Assembly (NCBI GenBank): GCA_024741835.1
Contig: JAENRP010000633.1
Span: 1 to 13,764, forward strand
DNA length: 13,764 nt
Source of the DNA: Diplocarpon mali
Taxonomy: Eukaryota > Ascomycota > Leotiomycetes > Helotiales > Drepanopezizaceae
Direction of reading: 5' to 3'
Shown here: piece after piece, positions 1 through 7,310 of the stretch
Layout of the letters: each line of letters begins with the position of its first letter
Numbering within the stretch: the stretch's first letter is position 1
The notes under the pieces: model-generated
Database searches by the model: none
What the model saw: only the letters and a program-made list of their open reading frames with translations
What the model was told of the DNA's origin: nothing
Translations under genes and position numbers: made by a program

Positions 1-14
1 GGGGGGGGGGGGGG
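1..14. repeat. poly-G run at window edge
   Basis: Fourteen consecutive G bases open the window. It is one of at least eight G or C runs of ten or more here, so it may be genuine simple sequence, but its position at the very edge is also compatible with a contig end where assembly broke in a homopolymer. Confidence 0.8.
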
Positions 15-763
15 CAGGGGATTTGTCTCGCTCGAGACGCGCTGGACTGACCAGCAGCTACGTCCCGCCCGCGGCCGGCTCGCACGACTACAGACCGGCA
101 CGAGACGTCGACGCCAAGCCCCTCCCGAGCGTTCTGCCGTGCCGAACATGGCGCCGTGCGAAGCGCAGAGCAAAGACGGAGCAGCGACGGCGCGGAATGC
201 CCCCCCGCGCAATCCTAAAATAGTCCTCGAATCGTCCTCGAATAGTCCTAAAATAGTCGGGTCGAGCAAGCCTCGAGCGCTGCTTACGCAATGCAATAGC
301 TGTTCCTGCATCCACCCCTGGCCCCGTCCCCGAAACCCGGCAAGGGTACCGGGTGGATCCAGCCTCGCCCTACGCCCGGACAGGGGGAGGGCGCGACGGC
401 GGGCCAGATCTGACGTAAGGGCGCCGGCGGGCATGTCTTTCCCACGAGCCCGACCCGGACCACAGCCAGGGGAGACGTGGAAAGATGTTCGAGCCTGACC
501 GCCTGGCCCATCGGCTTTCTCTGGCGGTATCTCGCGGGGGGATGACTCATCTCCTCCGAACGCACCCGCGGCGTGCCGAGCGGCGAGCAGGGCTGCCGGG
601 GGCGTCGACGGTGCGCGGGATCGATGGCGTGCAAGATCAAAAAATCACCACCCCTGCGCGATGGAAGAACGCTAGATTGCCTGAAGCGGCTTTTCGGAAG
701 CTTGAAAGTTCAACTTCTTATTTGCTGCTTCGTAGATATAGATGTGGAGAGATATAGATAGGT
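15..763. other. gene-free GC-rich stretch
   Basis: No recognisable gene. The open frames here are short, overlap on both strands, and show no familiar motif or consistent low-complexity-free stretch. Apart from the 11-bp repeat at 217-260, the end of the stretch (about 739-763) becomes rich in GATA-like steps and leads into the 40-bp minisatellite. Confidence 0.5.
217..260. repeat. 11-bp tandem repeat, four units
   Basis: Four consecutive 11-bp units (217-227, 228-238, 239-249, 250-260) follow the pattern aaaatagtcct / cgaatcgtcct / cgaatagtcct / aaaatagtcgg. Units 1 and 4 are nearly identical and units 2 and 3 differ at one base, giving an ABBA-like order. AT-rich units stand out against the GC-rich surroundings. 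No coding or regulatory role is evident. Confidence 0.7.
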
Positions 764-883
764 ACAGATGTCGATGTAGAGATAGCTCTAGACAGAGACA
801 GAGACAGATGTCGATGTAGAGATAGCTCTAGACAGAGACAGAGACAGATGTCGATGTAGAGATAGCTCTAGACAGAGACAGAG
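764..883. repeat. 40-bp minisatellite, three perfect copies
   Basis: Three 40-bp copies at 764-803, 804-843 and 844-883 are identical; a fourth begins at 884 and decays after about four bases. Each unit is built from smaller degenerate steps (gatgt, agaga, cagaga), so the 40-mer seems to have been amplified from an older GATA/GACA-type simple sequence. Each unit also contains agctctaga. Identity between copies implies recent expansion or homogenisation. Confidence 0.95.
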
Positions 884-2227
884 ACACATGTAGATACCGC
901 ACCACCTCTTGTACAGATTGCCCGCTTCTCTCGCCCTCTACTCGTGCATTCCAGGCTCGTTCGAAGCCGTGCCTGAGACCCAAGGCGCCACCCCTTTTCC
1001 CACGGCAGAGGCCGGACTCTGGCTCGAGGGATTGAGGGTCCCCTCTCTACACAGAGCAAGCTAAGAGTGGATCCGAGCACTTTTCATACGAGGTTCTCCG
1101 TGGACCTCAGACGACTAGAGCGTTTCCCGCGTACACCGCATAGTTGACAACTAATATGGTACACGAAAGGGAGCCCCCCCCCCCTCAAAAAAAGTGCATA
1201 CGACGCAGGATAGAGTGACACACACGTCTCCCCGCCGGTGGAAGTCTGCAGGCCTCCATAGCCTTAGGAGCCGGCGTGGTGGCCCACGTCCAAGGTCGAC
1301 GTTTCATCACGTGTCCCAAACATCGGCTCCGCGAGTGATCTCGTGGAATCGGGGCCGCTCGCACTCGCCTGGTCAAGCTCGGGTCCAGACTTCCTCCCGA
1401 ACTTTCTTCTTCTTCTTCTTCTTTTCTTCTTCTACCCACTACAGCGACAACATGCATCACCGTATAGTAGGACGTTTCAGAGCTGACCCTGTCCAAAGTA
1501 TATAGAGACAAAGCGTGTGCCACAGCAGATTTGAGTTGCCAAGCAGCACCCGAGAGCCCTTTGCTGGCCCCACCAGCCGCTCGCTGGGCTGCAAGCAGGA
1601 CTGGGGCATCGTGAGTCCACGGCTGGCAGGATCGAATCCCTCCCTCGGCTCGTGAGATTCCACGTCACGTCAGACATCGCAGCCGCACGGCATGGGGGGA
1701 TGCGCGGCGGTACCTGAGCCCTCTAGGAAGTCCGATGCGAGGCCCCGAGGGAGAGTCGCTGCAGCCGTGGTCTGTTGCTCGGGGTCGCGAGGAGCGTTTC
1801 TGCCCCCGTGGCCAGTCGCCGGCAAGGCAAGGAGGCGAGGCGAGGCAGGGCAAGCAGCATTTCCCCCCGGCCTCGACGCACGAGGGCCCTGGCCGGCGAG
1901 GAGCGGGGAGGGAGAGAGCTCCTGAAACGCCGCGGGGCCGTTGCGAGCTGGCTGTGACGAGGGGACGCGAAGGCTGACACTCCAGTGCCCGTCCTGGGAT
2001 GGATTCGAGGAGAGGCCAGCTCGGTTGGATGCTGCGGGTCGGAGGATAGCCGGCGTGGAGTGGCGCGCGGCACCTCCCGAGGAGAGCGTGTCGTCCGCGG
2101 CCGAGTCGCCGTCGCTTCTGACGGTCCGGTCCCTCCCCCCCCTCGGCGCAAAGATCAGCCAGATGGCACCGAGCTGGGCCGAGGGTGGAGGCGGCGCGGG
2201 TAGCCTTCAAGAAGCCGTAGCTAGGTC
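884..2227. other. gene-free GC-rich stretch
   Basis: No recognisable gene. It contains an 11-base poly-C run at 1174-1184 followed by an A-tract, a short perfect palindrome (TAGTTG-A-CAACTA) at 1141-1153, and the CTT tract at 1403-1433. The long minus-strand frame over 1665-2789 is Arg/Pro/Ser-rich and has competing open frames on the opposite strand, which is what GC-rich noncoding DNA gives. Confidence 0.5.
1403..1433. repeat. (CTT)n microsatellite
   Basis: A pyrimidine tract of CTT trinucleotides, interrupted once by an extra T. It gives runs of Phe or of Glu in the overlapping open frames, which marks those frames as repeat artefacts. Confidence 0.9.
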
Positions 2228-2267
2228 GGGTCGGGTCGGTCGGGTCGGTCGGGTCGGTCGGGTCGGG
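2228..2267 (+). repeat. 9-bp GGGTCGGTC repeat with G-quadruplex potential
   Basis: Built of GGGTCGGTC and GGGTC units. Six GGG runs occur at 2228, 2233, 2242, 2251, 2260 and 2265 with spacers of 2 or 6 bases, so the plus strand satisfies a G3-N1-7 quadruplex pattern. On the minus strand the repeat would translate as Asp-Pro-Thr repeats, an artefact rather than a protein motif. Confidence 0.8.
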
Positions 2268-2388
2268 TCGAGAGCGTACGATGGTCAAACAAATCAAGCC
2301 TCTGGTGCCCCTTCCCGGACCATCTCCACTTCCAGCGCCGCTAGGTTGTATATGTAGTATCGACTGGGTAGCCCGTGTTCTGAGGCGG

Positions 2389-2431
2389 ACCGGGATCCTG
2401 AACCACTCAGAGCTCGCGGGTCCCGGTTTTT
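2389..2431 (+). other. imperfect stem-loop followed by T-run
   Basis: Arms ACCGGGATCC (2389-2398) and GGGTCCCGGT (2418-2427) pair at nine of ten positions around a 19-base loop and run into TTTTT (2427-2431). It resembles a bacterial terminator in form, but fungal nuclear Pol II genes do not use such structures. A T-run could stop Pol III, yet no A/B box promoter is seen upstream. Role unknown. Confidence 0.35.
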
Positions 2432-3410
2432 CTGCGATTCGGCGCTCGTTCGGCCGGAGGAGATATTCATTCGGGCCCTCCCGCGTCGATCGTCGGAGGG
2501 GTTCTGCTGGCGCCGTCAACTCGCAACGGTCCCCCCTCGCCGCTCCACCTCGGCTCCCCCAGCACCAGGCAGCAGATGCAGGACGGGCGTGACTGATCCA
2601 GACTCCCGCTCCCCCCTCCTCGGGGCTGTCCACCTCGGTTTGGTCCTGGCTGGCCTGCATGAGAGCGGGAGGGAGGCGAGCAAGAGGGCGCGAGCGGAAG
2701 AAAGAATGGAGAACGACACGACACCCGCGGCGCCAAGCGCTCGCGTTCCCCCGCCCCGGCCGGCAGATGCGCTCGTGCCGGGCTGCCATGTACGACGGAG
2801 TATTGATCCTGTGGGGAACGAAAGGGGGCCGGCGACCCTGGTCAGCGGCGCGCTTGCTGTGCTGTCTCCTCTCTCTCGCCCGAATCTGACACTCGCTCTG
2901 AAGATGCCACGCCGGCCAAGGTCACGTAGACATGCTGCCACGTCGGTGAACATACGGGCGGCGGCCGCGAGGAGATCCGCGCAGAGGGACCGCACGCCCG
3001 GTGGAAATCCCCCCCCCTCGCGCCGGCTTGGGCTGCGCTCGAGGGAGTCCGTCTCGGTCAAGTGCCGGCGCGGTACGGCACTCCCTCCACGCTCCACTCC
3101 CCTCTAGCAGAGTGCCCTTGCCCTTGCCCTTTCCCCCCCCCCCGGCGGCCACCCTTCTTTGCCCATCCGCAGCCCACGCAGCTGAGATCGGCCGAGGAGC
3201 CCGCACACCAAGCGTCCGAAAACAGCTCTCCCCGGCCAAGTCTGTCCGTCCGCTCGGGGTTCCCATCCTATTCTGACCACGGCGAGACCCAGGAGCCGGG
3301 GAGAGAGCCGGACGCGGCCTAGCGCGGGTCGGCTCGAGTCGCCCTCTATCCCCTCTGGGTGCGGGATGGGCCTCTCGACTCGCTGGTGGCCCATCCTCGC
3401 CGACTGGAGC

Positions 3411-3431
3411 GGGAGCGGGAGCGGGAGCGGG
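3411..3431 (+). repeat. (GGGAGC)n hexamer, canonical G-quadruplex motif
   Basis: Four GGG runs at 3411, 3417, 3423 and 3429 are each separated by exactly three bases (AGC). Four G3 tracts with short equal loops is the textbook pattern for a stable intramolecular quadruplex on the plus strand. Confidence 0.85.
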
Positions 3432-3981
3432 AGGCGCGCTGGCTCCGGCCTGGAGGAGGCATCCCAGCCGTGCTCCTCCCCGCCGGTCCGGGAGGTCAGC
3501 TCGTCGCCGCCAGACAGGTCGCCGCCAGGCATGTCAACACCCAGACCCGGGGCGGGGGGTGCGTAAGCCCCCGCGGTGCGGGCATTCCCATCCCCATCCC
3601 CACCGCAGCCAGCCTCCCCCTCCGATTCTCGCGAGCCCTGAGCCGCCGCTCTGCCCGACACACTCCCGCGGGCGACCAGGCCGGCTCTCGACCCGGGGCG
3701 CGCAACCCGGCCTCTGTTGGCCTGCCCCGACCGACGCCGACAGGTCGGCCAGGCACGGAGACCGACGCCGACGCGGGAGAGCAGAGGCTCCGCACCTACT
3801 GCCTCCCAGCCTCGAGCGCGCTCCGCACCCAGTCACGGGGGAGGGAGGCCGTCGGGGTGTCGGGGTGTCGAGACGTCGAGGAAGAGAGGATAGCCGAGGC
3901 GGGCTGAAACACATGGATGGGGATGTGTATAAAAGCAATACACTCACCACATCCAACCGCCCCATGCAACCAAATAGGTCG

Positions 3982-4220
3982 GTGTATAGACATGGTATAC
4001 ACACACGTATATAGATATGGTATACACGTACGTATATAGACATGGTTACACACGTACGTATATAGACATGGTATATCCACACGTATATAGACATGGAATA
4101 TCCACATACGTATATATAACCACACACATATACCCACACACGTATATATAACCACACGCATATACCCACACACGTATATATAACCACGCATATATCCACA
4201 CACGTATATATACCCACACA
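3982..4220. repeat. two-family AT-rich minisatellite (left part)
   Basis: Two related unit types follow each other. Type A, 25-27 bp, has five copies at 3982-4006, 4007-4031, 4032-4057, 4058-4082 and 4083-4109, each starting with g(t/g)tatagayatgg. Type B, 30-32 bp, has copies at 4110-4141, 4142-4173 and 4174-4203 starting with gtatatataaccacac, and a truncated one at 4204-4220 that is cut by the MITE. The shared gtatata head and cacac tail suggest a common origin. Alternating purine-pyrimidine steps favour unusual DNA structure. Repetitive Tyr/Val/Cys frames through it are artefacts. Confidence 0.9.
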
Positions 4221-4222
4221 TA
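4221..4222. repeat. TA target-site duplication, left copy
   Basis: The TA dinucleotide directly outside the left inverted repeat matches the TA directly outside the right one. Confidence 0.75.
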
Positions 4223-4498
4223 CTTAGTCCATGGCGAAATAATCTGAGGTTTTCTGTCTGTGCGCTATACTAGAACTTTCTTTTGTGCAGGGGTTTCGAC
4301 AGGGGGTACTTGAAGCTTAGGAATCAATAACAGTTGAGATAATTAGATATTTGATTAGGGAAATGCCAAATAGATGTAAAGCAGTGATTGACGCAAAAGT
4401 TGGCTATATAAATAACTAAGGAATTCAATGAAAGCAGCATTGCCAAGAATCTAGTGTGCACAGACAGGGAACCTCAGATTATTACGCCCTGTACGAAG
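4223..4498. mobile_element. 276-bp MITE, Tc1/mariner-like, TA target duplication
   Basis: Terminal inverted repeats of about 43 bp lie at 4223-4265 and 4456-4498 and agree at 36 of 43 positions. Shared blocks are aataatctgaggtt (4238-4251 against 4470-4483) and ctgtctgtgc (4254-4263 against 4458-4467). The element is flanked by TA on both sides (4221-4222, 4499-4500), the duplication typical of the Tc1/mariner superfamily, including Fot1/Pot2-like elements of ascomycetes, whose TIRs have similar length. The interior of about 190 bp is AT-rich, unlike the window, and carries no transposase frame, so it is non-autonomous. It sits inside the cacaca-ta-taccc minisatellite; removing it and one TA restores an uninterrupted repeat. 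The family is not identified. Confidence 0.85.
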
Positions 4499-4500
4499 TA
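4499..4500. repeat. TA target-site duplication, right copy
   Basis: The right-hand TA matches the left copy at 4221-4222 and is followed at once by taccc-acaca minisatellite sequence that continues the truncated type B unit on the left side. Confidence 0.75.
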
Positions 4501-4578
4501 TACCCACACATATACCCACACGTACACCCACACACACACCCAGATCCCCACCCATACACACCCCGATCCCCACCCACA
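4501..4578. repeat. CA/CCCACA-rich minisatellite (right part)
   Basis: The repeat interrupted by the MITE continues here as tacccacaca, tatacccacac and cacccacac variants, drifting into ccccacccatacac and ccccgatcc steps before ending near 4578. It gives TYTHTHT frames that should not be read as protein. Confidence 0.8.
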
Positions 4579-4727
4579 GTGCCGAAAGCAGCGCAGGAAA
4601 GAGAAAACACCACTGCCGCAGCCGTCAGGCTCGTCTCCGCCGGCCCGGCACGGCGGCCGGATCCATCTCCCAACCAGGGAGGATGCCGCTGGGGAATACG
4701 ACGTCGACCTTGTGTCCTCCTCTGTCC

Positions 4728-4794
4728 TCTCTTCTCTTCTCTTCTCTTCTGTTCCCTTTCGTAGAGAGAGAGAGAAGAGAGAGAGAGAGAGAAG

Positions 4795-4838
<44 letters not shown>

Positions 4839-4846
4839 AGAGAGAC
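4728..4846. repeat. opposed pyrimidine (TTCTC)n and purine (GA)n tracts
   Basis: A pyrimidine tract of CTCTT units (4728-4750) is followed after a short spacer by a long GA/GAAGA purine tract (about 4763-4846). Because gagaagag in the second tract is complementary to ctcttctc in the first, the two can fold back on each other, and each tract is also a polypurine-polypyrimidine mirror repeat. Overlapping frames read RERERE or SLSLSL and are artefacts. Confidence 0.9.
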
Positions 4847-4882
4847 GAGCCAGGCACAAGCGCAGGAACCACGGCTGGGATA

Positions 4883-4926
4883 CCAGGACCAGAACCAGGC
4901 CCAGACCAGGCCCAGACCAGGCCCAA
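4883..4926. repeat. 11-bp CCAGGCCCAGA-type minisatellite
   Basis: Nearly identical 11-bp units (accaggcccag) are repeated from about 4895 to 4926, preceded by shorter ccaggaccagaa variants from 4883. A short ACA/CCACAA-rich stretch follows near 4976-5025. Confidence 0.7.
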
Positions 4927-5026
4927 GAGGCCATAGCGGTAGCAGCGGCGCGTACGTCGAGAGTCAGGCTTCCTAACAGTCATAACAACACCCACAACAC
5001 CCACAAACCCACAACACCACTCGTCA

Positions 5027-5428
5027 CCACACGACCAAGTACCACCATGTGTCCGATGCACCTGCACCATCGAGCTGACTCATCCCCCTTTAACCCCCCC
5101 CCCCACATGGATGAGCGAGCAAAAAAGAGGATTTCTGATGGGGCCCGCCGTCGGTACCCCACCCCAAGCGACGTACGGTGCGGCGCGCTGCGGCCGGCCG
5201 CGAAACGTCGGGATCGAGAAAGCCCCCCACAAGGTGCCATTGTTGGTCGTAAGCGAGTCCCGTGGGCCCCGCTGGGTGAGAGATTTCGCCAAGGGGGTGG
5301 AGTGGAGGATTGCCGCACGGACTCCTGCTGGAGCGCCGAGGCCGAGCGGGAGCTTGGACTTGGGGAAAATTGAGGGGGAGTCGTGATGCGCCGCTCCCGG
5401 ACGTGGTGATCCCGCCAGCAGATCGGCT
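5027..5428. other. gene-free stretch with poly-C run
   Basis: No recognisable gene. An 11-base poly-C run lies at 5094-5104. Competing open frames occur on both strands with Arg/Pro/Gly-rich translation; none shows a known motif. Confidence 0.45.
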
Positions 5429-5541
5429 CAGAGACGGTAACGTGTACAGAGGAGACACGGTACTCGCACCTACTGCTGCCGCCAGGAGATGGGACCAGAG
5501 ATGGGACCAGAGATGGGATCAGAGATGGCAACGTATACAGA
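5429..5541. repeat. 12-bp tandem repeat flanked by a diverged direct duplication
   Basis: Four 12-bp units of gagatgggacca type run from 5486 to 5533 (units 1 and 2 identical, unit 3 one change, unit 4 diverged). The last unit begins a 22-base sequence, 5520-5541, that matches 5429-5450 at 19 of 22 positions, all three differences being transitions. The tandem run therefore lies between two diverged direct repeats. Confidence 0.75.
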
Positions 5542-5611
5542 TGAACCTCGTCGTCTGTCCCGAGGGGACGAGACGGCCGAGAATCCCATTGCTAAAATCT
5601 AAGCTGGCCTC

Positions 5612-5641
5612 GCCCGACGCCTCCGCAGAGGGGCGTCGGGC
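5612..5641. other. perfect 10-bp GC-rich stem-loop
   Basis: Arms GCCCGACGCC (5612-5621) and GGCGTCGGGC (5632-5641) are perfectly complementary around a 10-base loop. It lies about 540 bp beyond the ecl1 stop codon on the gene's downstream side, so it could fall in or after the transcript end, but nothing else ties it to the gene. Confidence 0.6.
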
Positions 5642-5954
5642 TGTGTCATACCTCACAATACTCCTAGAGAGCTCCCGCGCAACCTGCCGAGAGCCTCCAT
5701 GCCAATCAATATATCGCTGACAACACTGAAGCCCCGAGAGCCAGAAGGGAGACGTGTCTGTCCTCCCAGCGCCGATTCCATCCCGCGAATTGCCCCTGCT
5801 CCTGTCCGCCCAAGTTTCCCACATGTCTGCCAATGCTGATCAATATGCCCGAGATGGTGAAAGAAAATAAGACGAGTTTTGTCCGAGCTGCGAGTAGTGA
5901 GTGTCTGTTGGTCCTGCGCCTGCTCCGATGCTCCGAATTCCGAGACGGAAGCGA

Positions 5955-5965
5955 TTTTTTTTTTT
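5955..5965. repeat. T11 homopolymer
   Basis: Eleven T bases on the plus strand, read as A11 on the minus strand about 215 bases past the ecl1 stop codon. It lies in the probable 3' flank of that gene; no AATAAA-like signal was seen close by, so a role in polyadenylation is not shown. Confidence 0.7.
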
Positions 5966-6181
5966 GATGATGCTGAAGACAGTATGAGAAGTGAGGTATC
6001 CTCCGTAGAGTGGTTTTGGTACAGCATCCAATCTCCAAGGGCGTGGGAAGAACGCCGATCCCGATGACGGGAGACGAGGGGAGGGATGGGTATTTCGTGT
6101 CGTGAGAACAAGAATCGGTGGAACGCCGTGGTATGCAACCTGCTGGTGAAGACGGATGTGGTGGAGAAGAGGAGGCCCCCC

Positions 6182-6664
6182 TTAGTGGGTGGATTGCCTC
6201 CTCGAGTATCGGGATTGGTCGAAAGAGCTTGCGTAGGCCCGCAACGCCTTGCGGGACTCGTCCGAGAGTTGGATGGGCTCCGAGGCCGTCGACGAGTGGC
6301 TGCTCTGCAGCGAGAAGAGGCTCGATTGCGAGCTGGAGGGTGTCAAGACCCCCTTGGCTTCGGGGGACGAGTGTGCCCTGCCAGGGCGTGGGAAGGGGGG
6401 TGCTCGAGGCGAGGAGGTGGAGGAGCCGTAGGGCTGGGCGTTGGCGAAGTTGTAGGCTGGCTCCATGACGAAGGCCTTGTGCGATGGCTTCACCGGCCAC
6501 GAGACGGGGGCTCGAGTGGAGGTGGGAGAGGAGGCGGCGGAGCTTGCCGTCGAAGCACTCTCGTACTCGGCCAGGCGGCAAGACTCTGAACAGTAGACGT
6601 TGCCGTCGGTCTGCCGGTCACAGGCCAGGCAGAAAGCCGGCGACCAGTCCATATCGAACGCCAT
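6182..6664 (-). CDS. Ecl1-family zinc-binding life-span regulatory protein
   Basis: An intact, intronless 160-residue protein. The N-terminus carries the Ecl1 signature: DWSPAFCLACDRQTDG with Cys12 and Cys15, then YCSESCRLAEYE with Cys25 and Cys29 (C-x2-C-x9-C-x3-C), the presumed zinc ligands. Residues about 33-130 are a Ser/Pro/Thr-rich, probably disordered linker. The last 30 residues hold the second conserved block of the Pezizomycotina members, LSDESRKALRAYASSFDQ followed by an Arg/Ser-rich tail. Members of this family (Ecl1-3 in fission yeast, Ecl1 in budding yeast; Pfam ECL1/2/3 zinc-binding) extend chronological lifespan and act in nutrient-limitation signalling; that role is inferred here. 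The start at 6664 has A at -3 and G at +4; the Met at residue 5 is a possible alternative. It is the only recognisable gene in the window. Confidence 0.93.
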   Translation of the reverse strand: MAFDMDWSPAFCLACDRQTDGNVYCSESCRLAEYESASTASSAASSPTSTRAPVSWPVKPSHKAFVMEPAYNFANAQPYGSSTSSPRAPPFPRPGRAHSSPEAKGVLTPSSSQSSLFSLQSSHSSTASEPIQLSDESRKALRAYASSFDQSRYSRRQSTH

Positions 6665-7065
6665 GGTATGGGTCTGGGGAAGTTGAAGGGTTGTCTCTTG
6701 CTGGGGCGGGGGGAGGTCCTGTGGTTGGAGCTGGTCGAGGAATGAGGAATTCCGGATGACGGGGCGAGGAGTTCTCCCCGGAGGTCTTCGCGATGTGAGC
6801 GAGGTTATCTTGCAGGCTGATGTCGTCTCCGGGCCTCGGTGCGGACCTGGTTAGCGAGACGGGAAGAGTGTGCGAGGCGGTCCAAGCCAGGGGGCTGTCG
6901 ACAGAGAAGTGTGCAATGATGCACGCAGACGAAGTGAAGCGAGGAGACGGACGAGACGAGACGGACGACGGCGACGACGAGACAGGTGGTGAAGGTCAGG
7001 GAGAAGGTAACAGGTGGTAGGGAGAGGGTAGTCGGATGGATCGAGGACAGCGAACTTTACACTCT
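6665..7065 (-). promoter_or_regulatory. ATG-free upstream region, probable ecl1 5' leader/promoter
   Basis: On the gene's strand this region is pyrimidine-rich and contains no ATG for about 400 bases before the start codon; the nearest upstream one is at 7066-7068. By composition I would expect around three or more, so the absence suggests a transcribed leader under selection against upstream starts. CT-rich stretches ahead of the start are common in filamentous fungal promoters. No transcription start or intron could be fixed. Confidence 0.4.
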
Positions 7066-7179
7066 CATGCTTGGGAGCGAGAGGTGAGGAGGGAGCAGGT
7101 TGTCCATATACCAAAGCGGACGGCGGCCGAGCGACTGGGAAGTTGCCTGTCCATCCTGCAACAGACCAGGTGGGTTGCA

Positions 7180-7260
7180 GGTGGAGGCAGGTGCAGGTGG
7201 GAAGTGGAGGAGGTGCAGGTGCAGGTGCAGGTGCAGGCGCAGGCGCAGGCGCAGATGGAG
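7180..7260. repeat. GGTGCA/GGCGCA hexamer repeat
   Basis: Hexamers of ggtgca type (about 7210-7236) change to ggcgca type (about 7237-7254), with looser gcaggtgg steps before. A second short patch of the same hexamer occurs at about 7331-7360, beyond the AT island. On the minus strand it translates as APAPAP, an artefact. It lies upstream of ecl1. Confidence 0.8.
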
Positions 7261-7269
7261 AAGATGGGC

Positions 7270-7310
7270 TTTTTTTTTCGAATTTTTTATTTTTTATTTT
7301 TTTAATTTTC
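7270..7310. repeat. poly(dA:dT) island upstream of ecl1
   Basis: A T9 run at 7270-7278 is followed by further T6 and T7 blocks separated by A or AA up to about 7310, within otherwise strongly GC-rich DNA. Such tracts exclude nucleosomes in fungal promoters, so it may belong to the ecl1 regulatory region about 600 bp upstream of the start codon; this is inference. Confidence 0.6.

Larger units (their letters stand above)
2268..3981. other. gene-free GC-rich stretch
   Basis: No recognisable gene. Contents are the imperfect stem-loop at 2389-2427, the quadruplex-prone hexamer at 3411-3431, an 11-base poly-C run at 3133-3143, and a TATA-like TATAAAAG at 3928-3935 followed 29 bases later by an ATG (3964) that opens only a short frame into the minisatellite. 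The proteins predicted here are Arg/Pro/Ser/Gly-rich with competing frames on both strands. Confidence 0.5.

Noticed and set aside
764..883. CRISPR-like array
   Set aside because: The 40-bp copies are directly tandem with no unique spacers, so this is a minisatellite.
1605..1650. tRNA-like T-arm (ggatcgaatcc)
   Set aside because: The flanking arms do not pair, there is no D-arm or acceptor stem at the right distance on either strand.
1665..2789. Longest open frame of the window, minus strand, 374 codons
   Set aside because: Arg/Pro/Ser-rich, crosses the GGGTCGGTC repeat as Asp-Pro-Thr repeats, has competing open frames on the plus strand and shows no known motif.
3928..3967. TATAAAAG followed by ATG as a promoter and start
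   Set aside because: The frame from the ATG at 3964 soon meets a stop within the minisatellite; a TATA-like match alone in a region leading into AT-rich repeats is weak.
3534..4217. Tyr/Val/Cys-repeat protein on the minus strand
   Set aside because: Pure translation of the two-family minisatellite, with no independent coding evidence.
5706..6581. 291-codon minus-strand frame overlapping ecl1
   Set aside because: It is the other reading of the ecl1 strand; the ecl1 frame has the Cys signature and conserved C-terminus, this one has none.
6086..6589. Plus-strand frame opposite ecl1, 167 codons
   Set aside because: Antisense shadow of the ecl1 coding sequence, with Gly/Arg-rich translation typical of a GC-rich reverse frame.
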